Origin: UMGS1649 sp045651205
GTDB taxonomy: Bacteria; Bacillota; Clostridia; TANB77; CAG-465
Length of the DNA stretch: 39,350 nucleotides
Direction: 5' to 3'
Assembly: GCA_045651205.1 (NCBI GenBank)
Contig: JAZRSA010000010.1
Span: 1-39,350, forward strand
The position numbers and the translations under genes were made by a program. Positions 33,706 to 39,350 of this stretch are shown here, in pieces (the first letter of the stretch is position 1; the number at the start of each line of letters is the position of its first letter). Below the pieces are notes generated by a model, which was given only the letters and a program-made list of their open reading frames with translations, was not told the DNA's origin and searched no databases.

Positions 33706-34068
33706 CTAAATTTTTATCAACTTAGCATCCTCTTTATACAAACTTGCTTGATGGAATATTATATATATTCTTTCACTATCTTGTTTCCATATAGATGTTC
33801 TAAATATATTTTGTTCTCCACTTTTAGTTATATAATGTACAAGGTATGTATTTTCATCTATTCTTGTACAATCATAATTATATATAGTTATATTCCTATC
33901 TTCTGTAAGGGCAGATAATTCTTTAACTACATCTTGTTTAGTAAATCTCAAACCAGACTTACCCACTTCTAAATACTCGTCTGCTATTACATCATTTAAA
34001 TATTCTATGTTTGTCATATACTCTACTTTAAATAGACTCTTTTCTAATTCTAATATTTTCTTATCCAT
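33706..34068 (-). CDS. NTF2-like (DUF4440/SnoaL-type) protein
   Basis: 120 residues. The pattern ELEKSLFK, then LNDVIADEYLEVGKSGLRFTKQDVVKEL, then TYLVHYITKSGE and RTSIWKQDSERIYIIFHQ matches the DUF4440 group of NTF2-like proteins, small cone-shaped proteins of varied or unknown function. The start is the ATG at 34068 after GGTGATAATT; the longer reading upstream adds a false hydrophobic stretch that lies over the promoter. Extended -10 TGGTATAAT at 34085-34093. Monocistronic between two look-alike terminators. Confidence 0.82.
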   Translation of the reverse strand: MDKKILELEKSLFKVEYMTNIEYLNDVIADEYLEVGKSGLRFTKQDVVKELSALTEDRNITIYNYDCTRIDENTYLVHYITKSGEQNIFRTSIWKQDSERIYIIFHQASLYKEDAKLIKI

Positions 34069-34084
34069 AATTATCACCAAAAGT

Positions 34085-34093
34085 ATTATACCA
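34085..34093 (-). promoter_or_regulatory. Extended -10 of the NTF2-like gene
   Basis: TGGTATAAT on the minus strand, about 17 bases before the ATG at 34068. The -35 region lies in the preceding terminator and is not clear. Confidence 0.55.
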
Positions 34094-34113
34094 TAAATTA
34101 TGCAAAGCAAAAC

Positions 34114-34140
34114 AAAAAAGAGCACAACGTGCTCTTTTTT
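34114..34140 (-). terminator. Terminator after the ABC-2 permease gene
   Basis: Perfect 12-bp arms 34114-34125 / 34129-34140 with a 3-base loop, 16 bases past the stop at 34157, with a T run. Confidence 0.87.
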
Positions 34141-34156
34141 GTTTCTGTTTTGTTTA

Positions 34157-34948
34157 TTACTCTACATTTACACCTTTGTTTAACTGTGCTTTACCAAGAG
34201 TGTACAGCACAACTAGATATATGCTATATGCCATCGTTGCAACATACATTAAAGTTTTAAGTGAAAGTATATCTATTTGTTCTGTTGTATTAATTAAGTT
34301 CATAACAGCAGGATCAAATACTCCATAAATAAATATAACTACTAGAGTTAATACTTGAAATACCGCATATAACACAAAGCTAGTTATTATACTTTTTGCC
34401 ATTTTTCTTTGATTAGCTCTATGACCTATTACTATTCCTACAAAACCAATAAAAAGTATGAACAGTATTTCCACAAATACTAATAAAGAAACTACTAATA
34501 AAAAGTTTAGTACTGTTGTGTTGTATGTTGTTGCTGCAACCTCTAACAAAGCTTTAACAGCTTGCATATTTGCTTCAGAATAATAACAGATAAATACACA
34601 GCCTATCGTTACAATTGTAGTTGTAAACACACTAACTATTCCTGCTATAACCTTTGATGCAAATATTGTTTTCTTCTCTAACGGAAGTGTATGCGTTAAG
34701 TATGATTCATCTTTATACACACTAACAACAAATCCACCCCATAGTCTCATAAGACAATTTACAAGTGCACTCACCGCCATAGAAATACCAGTTCCTATAG
34801 ATATTTTAGATACAATATCTAATAGCATTGAGTTTTGTACTTCTGCAAGTAATCTTCCTACTCCGGAGAAAATAAAAGCTAAAATATAGAAGATTACAAC
34901 CAGTTTATATACCCATTTCAAATCGTATTTTAATAATTTGCCTAACAT
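34157..34948 (-). CDS. ABC-2 type transporter permease
   Basis: 263 residues, about six hydrophobic helices. The N-terminus MLGKLLKYDLKWVYK is a common start of ABC-2 export permeases, and YLTHTLPLEKKTIFASKVIAG is the typical coupling-helix region. It forms the membrane half of an exporter with the ATPase encoded upstream, whose 3' end it overlaps by 7 bases. Linkage to a GntR/YtrA-like regulator suggests a cell-envelope-stress or peptide-antibiotic role as in ytr-type operons; this is inference from context. Confidence 0.85.
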   Translation of the reverse strand: MLGKLLKYDLKWVYKLVVIFYILAFIFSGVGRLLAEVQNSMLLDIVSKISIGTGISMAVSALVNCLMRLWGGFVVSVYKDESYLTHTLPLEKKTIFASKVIAGIVSVFTTTIVTIGCVFICYYSEANMQAVKALLEVAATTYNTTVLNFLLVVSLLVFVEILFILFIGFVGIVIGHRANQRKMAKSIITSFVLYAVFQVLTLVVIFIYGVFDPAVMNLINTTEQIDILSLKTLMYVATMAYSIYLVVLYTLGKAQLNKGVNVE

Positions 34949-35637
34949 TTGAAATACCTCCTAAAGATTTCATCTATTGATGCATTTTCTTTCTTTCTCA
35001 ATTCATCTGCTGATGAAGTTAATACTATCTTACCTTTGTCTATAAATATTACTTCATCTAAAATTCTTTCAATATCTGAAATTAAGTGTGTAGAAATTAT
35101 TACAGATGCACCTTCAGAAAAATTAGAAAGTATTGTATCTAGTATATAATCTCTTGTTGCAGGATCTACTCCACCTAGAGGTTCATCTAGTATATATAAC
35201 TTTGCATCTCTACTCATTACAAGTATTAATTGAAGTTTTTCTTGCATACCTTTAGACATTTTAGAAATCTTTGTGTTTTCATCTAAGTCTAAATCTTTTA
35301 ATAACTTGTATGCTTTAGTTTCATCAAAGCTTTTGTAGAATTCCTTGAAGTATTTAATTGCTTCTTTAACAGTGATCCCTTTATCTAGATATGTTCTTTC
35401 TGGTAAATATGCAATAATCTCTTTAGATTCTACACCTGGCTTCTTACCTTCTATTAATACTTCTCCACTTGTTGGTGTTAAAAGGTCATTTATTAGTTTA
35501 ATTAACGTTGTTTTACCTGTTCCGTTTTTACCTAAAAGACCAATTATCTTTCCACTTGAAACTTTTAAGTTCACATCTTTAAGAACTTGTTTTTCATCAT
35601 AGTTCTTACATAAGTTTTTGCATTCTAATAATTCCAT
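34942..35637 (-). CDS. ABC transporter ATP-binding protein (YtrB/BcrA-type)
   Basis: 231 residues: Walker A GKNGTGKT (36-43), a degenerate signature MSKGMQEK in place of LSGGQ, Walker B LYILDEP followed by LGGVDPATRDY, and switch His in STHL. The SKGM signature is typical of ATPases paired with ABC-2 exporters regulated by GntR-type repressors. The start ATG overlaps the gntR stop by one base (TAATG), with AGGAGG upstream, so translation is coupled to the regulator frame. Confidence 0.9.
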   Translation of the reverse strand: MELLECKNLCKNYDEKQVLKDVNLKVSSGKIIGLLGKNGTGKTTLIKLINDLLTPTSGEVLIEGKKPGVESKEIIAYLPERTYLDKGITVKEAIKYFKEFYKSFDETKAYKLLKDLDLDENTKISKMSKGMQEKLQLILVMSRDAKLYILDEPLGGVDPATRDYILDTILSNFSEGASVIISTHLISDIERILDEVIFIDKGKIVLTSSADELRKKENASIDEIFRRYFKC

Positions 35638-36003
35638 TAGTTATTTCCTCCTAATTCATTAATATATTTAACAGCATCCTCGTAAGATATGCCTATATCT
35701 TTCATTGCATTTAAGTAATTATTTACTTTTTCCTTAGCAAGCTCTAATTTTAATTTTTCTATAAGCTCGCTATTATCTGTAACAAATTTGCCATTTGTTC
35801 TTTCGGTATATATAAGGCCACTAGCTTCTAGTTCTCCTAATGCTTTTTGTACAGTATTGGGGTTTACTTTAGTAGTTAAAGCCAGTTCTCTTACAGATGG
35901 TAGTTTATCTCCGTGCTTTTAACTTTCCGGAAACAATTTCAACTCTTACCTTATCTATTAACTGCATATATATTGGTCTTTCGTTATCAAAAATATAATC
36001 CAT
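35637..36003 (-). pseudogene. GntR (YtrA-like) transcriptional regulator, frameshifted
   Basis: The first 31 or so codons (MDYIFDNERPIYMQLIDKVR...VSGKLK) and the remainder (HGDKLPSVRELALTTKVNPN, QKALGELEASGLIYTERTNG, to ELGGNN) together form a complete YtrA-type GntR protein of about 121 residues: a winged HTH plus a short C-terminal helix. They are in different frames. The total length of 367 bases is 3n+1, and one extra base lies around 35914-35921 (the AAAAGCAC stretch on the minus strand). It would repress its own operon via 36044-36063. The fault may be a true mutation, a sequencing error or recoding. AGGAGG lies before the ATG. Confidence 0.85.
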
Positions 36004-36043
36004 TAGTCCTCCTTTTTCCGTTTGCCTAATTATTTACCATCAC

Positions 36044-36092
36044 TGTATTACTTAACTAATACAATAATACTATTTTGTTTTTCATTTGTCAA
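36044..36092 (-). promoter_or_regulatory. Promoter and GntR operator of the ABC operon
   Basis: Minus strand: consensus -35 TTGACA (36092-36087), 17 bases, -10 TATTAT (36069-36064), then a 20-base dyad at 36063-36044 with 7-base arms TGTATTA / TAATACA and a CTTAAC centre. A dyad just after the -10 is where an autoregulating YtrA-type GntR repressor would bind. Confidence 0.78.
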
Positions 36093-36102
36093 CAGACAAA
36101 AT

Positions 36103-36130
36103 AAAAAAAGTAGAAGAAAATTCTTCTACT
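36103..36130 (-). terminator. ytfJ terminator
   Basis: Arms 36109-36117 / 36122-36130 (AGTAGAAGA / TCTTCTACT) with a T7 run on the minus strand. The stem includes the ytfJ stop codon. Confidence 0.85.
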
Positions 36131-36555
36131 CTTCACTTTTAATAATTTTAAGCTTAGTTGTTGGATTTAAGAAGTTCTTATCCACTGTTTCCACAATCTT
36201 GTTTACTACATCCGGGATTAAATCTACAAGTTTATCTAAAGGTTTATCTGCATCTATCGTTAGAAGCTTTATAACGCCATCTTTAACGACTAAAAATGCA
36301 ACAGGGGATATTTTCACCCCCGCACCACTTCCGGCCTCCAAATGGCATTTTAGGGTTGTCTTGATACTTGTTTGTTTTACCACTCTCAAACTCACTTCCA
36401 CCTGCCGCAAAACCAAAAGCAACTTTAGATACCGGTATAATAACCGTACCATCTGCACTTTGCACTGTATCTCCTACAATTGTATTTACATCAATCATGT
36501 CTCTTAAAGAATTCATTGCTGTAACCATAAGGTTATCTATTGGATGTTCCGCCAT
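36126..36555 (-). pseudogene. ytfJ: YtfJ/GerW family sporulation protein, frameshifted
   Basis: Two frames together encode a full family member: first MAEHPIDNLMVTAMNSLRDM, DVNTIVGDTVQSADGTVIIP and VSKVAFGFAAGGSEF, then GSGAGVKISPVAFLVVKDG to the C-terminus. Removing one C from GGCC at 36333-36336 restores PFGGGSGAGV, the conserved Gly-rich stretch; the total of 430 bases is 3n+1. YtfJ/GerW is needed for proper spore germination in Bacillus. The 5' end overlaps the DUF2953 gene by 19 bases, and RBS AAAGGAG precedes the ATG. Either true loss or a single-base sequence error. Confidence 0.87.
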
Positions 36556-37157
36556 AATTTATCTCCTTTTCTATGCTCAAGTATTTTACTTTCTTTATTC
36601 TTATTTATTTTCTTCTTATTATTAAAATACTCTTTGGCAATTACTTTTATAGTATCTGTAAGAGAAACATTAATTATACCTTCAAAATTAAGATATAACA
36701 AATCTTCACTTATATATGTCCTGTAATACAAATTATTTAGGTTAAATTTCTTTTGGTTACAATTTATATACATACAAAGAATTGTGTTAAGCGATGCATT
36801 TACATACGAATTAGCAATAGGATCATCTAAATTAAATCCTAAAGATAACACAAACTTATCTAATTTTGCTTTTTTTATTAACCTTTTAATAACACTATCC
36901 ACAAGGTCTTTGTTAAGCAATGTATTGTTCTCTTTTGTTTTAGCTTTATTGTTTTCATCCTTTGCAAACAACTCTTTTTTATATACAGTAAACATATTTA
37001 ATAGCTTTATCTTAACAATATTCTCTGTTCCCTCAAGTTTAGTAATGTTTGTAAAATAGTTATCTGCTTTAATATTAACTTTTACCACTATACTGTTAGG
37101 TGCAAAGAACAAGTATGTAAAAAGAAAAAATATAACCAGCAATATGATTTGTATCAT
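36537..37157 (-). CDS. DUF2953 family membrane protein
   Basis: 206 residues. One N-terminal membrane helix (about 2-20) is followed by a basic soluble region; the DPIANSYVNASLNTILCMYI block and LYLNFEGIINVSLTDTI fit DUF2953, a family usually encoded next to ytfJ in sporulating Firmicutes. Function is unknown, probably sporulation-linked. I use the ATG at 37157, after GGTGATTAT, instead of one nine codons upstream. It overlaps ytfJ by 19 bases and follows scpA after a 37-base gap. Confidence 0.78.
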   Translation of the reverse strand: MIQIILLVIFFLFTYLFFAPNSIVVKVNIKADNYFTNITKLEGTENIVKIKLLNMFTVYKKELFAKDENNKAKTKENNTLLNKDLVDSVIKRLIKKAKLDKFVLSLGFNLDDPIANSYVNASLNTILCMYINCNQKKFNLNNLYYRTYISEDLLYLNFEGIINVSLTDTIKVIAKEYFNNKKKINKNKESKILEHRKGDKLWRNIQ

Positions 37158-37194
37158 ATAATCACCAGTTATATTTTTTCCCAATTTTTGTATT

Positions 37195-38004
37195 TTATTC
37201 GTTAATTAAAGAAACATCTATTGGAGCATCAGATATTTTATCTACTGTTATATCTCCATATATTTTTTCTTGTTTTAATGCTACATGTTTAAGTCTTGAA
37301 AGTTCAAGTACACTTAAGAATGCAGTTACAACATCTATATTCGTTGAATCTCTTCTATTAAACAGCTTACTAAACACAAAGCTCTTTTTAGATTTAAACA
37401 CTTCTATTATTTGTTTAACTTTACTCTTAATTGTTACCTTTTCATATAACGCAATCTTCTTAATTTCTTCAGATTTGATGTTTATTTTATCGAATTTACG
37501 TTTTAATACATCGTTATATAACTCTAAAAGATTTTCTTTAGATGTTAAACTATCTTTATTTAATTCTCTTTTTACTTTAATGCTTTCTGGAAGCTTTTCA
37601 AAAGTTCCAAAGTATAATGTATACATTTCTCTTAATGTAGGTTGTAACTCTTTATACATTTTATACTTTGCTATTCTTTCTAAAAGTTCTTCTTCTGTAA
37701 TCTCAGGCTCGCCATCTTCTTCTGGTTCTGCTATTGGAAGAAGCTTTTTAGATTTGATGTATAGCAAAGTTGTAGCCATAACCATAAATTCGGTTGCTAT
37801 TTCCATATCTAAGCTTTGCATTTCATTTAGATATTCTATATATTTATCTGTAAGTTCGCTTAGAGAAATATCGAAAATATCCATTTTGTTTTTACTTATT
37901 AAAAAGCATAACAAATCCAGCGGCCCTTCAAAGTTTGAAATAGCCACTGTATGTTTTTCATGTGTATTTTCGCCTAGGACTTCGTCCATAACTACATTCT
38001 CCAT
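37195..38004 (-). CDS. scpA: Segregation and condensation protein A (kleisin)
   Basis: 269 residues. ISNFEGPLDLLCFLISKNKMDIFDI is the N-terminal kleisin helix block that contacts the SMC neck, followed by ATEFMVMATTLLYIKSKKLLP; the C-terminal winged helix (VTAFLSVLELSRLKHVALKQ) binds the SMC head. It bridges the SMC dimer in chromosome condensation. The start overlaps the recX stop (TAATG). scpB, commonly next in the operon, is not present downstream here. Confidence 0.95.
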   Translation of the reverse strand: MENVVMDEVLGENTHEKHTVAISNFEGPLDLLCFLISKNKMDIFDISLSELTDKYIEYLNEMQSLDMEIATEFMVMATTLLYIKSKKLLPIAEPEEDGEPEITEEELLERIAKYKMYKELQPTLREMYTLYFGTFEKLPESIKVKRELNKDSLTSKENLLELYNDVLKRKFDKINIKSEEIKKIALYEKVTIKSKVKQIIEVFKSKKSFVFSKLFNRRDSTNIDVVTAFLSVLELSRLKHVALKQEKIYGDITVDKISDAPIDVSLINE

Positions 38005-38417
38005 TAAAACTTAAACCCTCTCCTATAAAAGTACGCTTTCTTCTTTTCTTCATCATATGATTTTAGTTTTCCATTCATTAATTTTTCTTTAACTTGTTCT
38101 TCATAATCCGAATCTTTAAGAAGCTCTAATTCTTCTTCGATTATACTAGTTTGAAGCCCTTTTTGCAAGAGCTTGTTGTAAATTTCATATATAGAGTATT
38201 GCTTAAGTTTTGAGCATTGTCTAATAAAACATTTAACATAGTCTTTATCGTCTATAAAGCCTAATTCTTTTAGATATTCAATTTCCTCATCTATGACAGA
38301 AGAGGTTACTTGTAACCTCTTCAATTTTTGTCTTACTTCATATTCTGTTTTTTTAGAAATGCCTATATATCTAATAGCCTTGTCTCTGGCTAATATATTC
38401 ATCTCCAAATTATTCAA
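38004..38417 (-). CDS. recX: Regulatory protein RecX
   Basis: 137 residues, three-helix tandem repeats: RYIGISKKTEYEVRQKLKR, then YLKELGFIDDKDYVKCFIR and IYNKLLQKGLQ. RecX binds RecA filaments and limits their extension. It lies 1 base after recA on the same strand and overlaps scpA by one base, so all three are translationally coupled. Somewhat short for the family (many have 150-270 residues) but with a typical RecX core. Confidence 0.9.
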   Translation of the reverse strand: MNNLEMNILARDKAIRYIGISKKTEYEVRQKLKRLQVTSSVIDEEIEYLKELGFIDDKDYVKCFIRQCSKLKQYSIYEIYNKLLQKGLQTSIIEEELELLKDSDYEEQVKEKLMNGKLKSYDEEKKKAYFYRRGFKF

Positions 38418-38418
38418 A

Positions 38419-39350
38419 TTAGTTCTCCTCTTCTTCTAACATTACATCTTCTTCAGCGTCTTCTTCCATTTCTCCAAGACTCTTTTCAAATGCAACATTA
38501 AAGTTATCTCTTACTTTCTTTTCTACTTCAGCCATAATATTCTTATTTGCTTCTAAGAATGCTTTAGCAGCTTCCCTTCCTTGACCAATCTTTTCGCCAT
38601 TGTATGAGAACCATGCTCCACTCTTATTTACTATGTCTAAGTTTACAGCAAGATCTAAAATACAACCAGAAGTTGAAATTCCTTTACCGTATACAATATC
38701 AAATTCTGCTTCTCTAAATGGAGGTGCAACTTTATTCTTAACAACTTTAACTTTAGTTCTAGAACCCATTACTTCTCCGTTTATCTTTATAGCTTCTTGT
38801 TTTCTAACATCTAATCTTACAGAAGAATAGAATTTAAGTGCTCTACCACCTGGTGTTGTTTCTGGATTACCAAACATTATACCAACTTTTTCTCTTAATT
38901 GGTTAATGAATACTGCAACTGTTTTAGATTTTGCAAGTACACCCGTTAGTTTTCTTAAAGCTTGAGACATAAGTCTAGCTTGAAGACCAACATGAGAGTC
39001 TCCCATTTCACCATCTATTTCTGCTTTAGGAACTAACGCTGCAACAGAGTCAATTACTATGATATCTATTGCTCCACTTCTTACTAATTGTTCTGTAATT
39101 TCTAAAGCTTGTTCTCCTGTATCTGGTTGAGAAACTATTAAATTATCTATATCAACACCTAATTTTTTTGCATAAACTGGATCTAATGCATGTTCTGCAT
39201 CTATAAATGCAGCTTCACCACCTTGTTTTTGTGCTTCAGCTATAGAATGTAATGCTAAAGTTGTTTTACCAGAAGATTCTGGTCCATATATTTCTATAAT
39301 TCTTCCTTTTGGAATTCCTCCTATACCCAATGCTATATCTAAACTCAAAG
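38419..39350 (-). CDS. recA: Recombinase A (5' end outside window)
   Basis: The visible 310 codons cover the ATPase core and C-terminal domain. Walker A GPESSGKTT lies near residue 22 of the visible part, Walker B is IDIIVIDSVAALVPK, loop L1/L2 motifs include NQLREKVGIMFGNPETTPGG, and RALKFYSSVRLDVR follows. The C-terminus is very acidic (EEDAEEDVMLEEEEN), which normally restrains RecA binding to duplex DNA. The frame is open to the window edge (LSLDIALG), so about 40 N-terminal residues are missing. RecA forms the strand-exchange filament and triggers LexA cleavage. Confidence 0.98.
   Translation of the reverse strand, partial: LSLDIALGIGGIPKGRIIEIYGPESSGKTTLALHSIAEAQKQGGEAAFIDAEHALDPVYAKKLGVDIDNLIVSQPDTGEQALEITEQLVRSGAIDIIVIDSVAALVPKAEIDGEMGDSHVGLQARLMSQALRKLTGVLAKSKTVAVFINQLREKVGIMFGNPETTPGGRALKFYSSVRLDVRKQEAIKINGEVMGSRTKVKVVKNKVAPPFREAEFDIVYGKGISTSGCILDLAVNLDIVNKSGAWFSYNGEKIGQGREAAKAFLEANKNIMAEVEKKVRDNFNVAFEKSLGEMEEDAEEDVMLEEEEN

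Overview
This is an AT-rich chromosomal window from a spore-forming low-GC Gram-positive bacterium, most likely an uncultured anaerobic member of the Clostridia. The support is a complete ger germinant-receptor operon, a ytfJ (gerW-type) sporulation gene, AGGAGG ribosome-binding sites, TTG starts, extended -10 promoters and a recA-recX-scpA block. I see no rRNA, tRNA, CRISPR array, IS element or prophage.

Layout. 1-7135 is on the minus strand: a truncated P-type Ca2+-ATPase gene, a 2,4-diaminopentanoate-dehydrogenase-like enzyme, a metallo-beta-lactamase-fold protein and secA. 7183-9490 is on the plus strand: two tandem paralogous acidic proteins of unknown function, each with its own promoter and terminator, then an anchored OB-fold protein and a flavin reductase. 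9511-13090 is a minus-strand run: yqeG, prepilin peptidase, inositol-monophosphatase family, endonuclease IV and a pilin-like protein. 13153-17690 is on the plus strand: tyrS, then a two-gene operon of large multidomain proteins built around a MazF fold. 17718-20210 is a zinc/manganese ABC importer, followed by a small membrane protein and a tyrosine phosphatase. 21598-22640 holds a DUF3137 membrane protein. 22675-29511 is a four-gene minus-strand operon that looks like the membrane and periplasm-equivalent parts of a type IV secretion apparatus: a VirB6/TrbL-like protein, two VirB8/TcpC-like proteins and an M23 peptidoglycan hydrolase. 29600-33617 is a gerA-gerC-gerD-gerB operon. 33706-36092 carries an NTF2-like protein and an ABC-2 exporter under a frameshifted GntR regulator. 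36109-39350 carries ytfJ (frameshifted), a DUF2953 protein, scpA, recX and the 3' part of recA.

The best candidates for something undescribed are two. First, the MazF-fusion operon at 14517-17690: an apparently catalytically intact MazF core flanked by a small alpha/beta domain and a C-terminal helical domain that resembles the Spo0A effector domain, co-transcribed with a paralog whose MazF core has lost the catalytic arginine. No MazE-like antitoxin is visible. Second, the T4SS-like operon at 22675-29435, which has no ATPase, relaxase or mobility gene nearby. The two MazF-fold genes and the two acidic paralogs share a GC-richer, C-ending codon style that sets them apart from the rest of the window.

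Two adjacent genes, gntR and ytfJ, each carry one extra base. This could be real decay or local sequence error.
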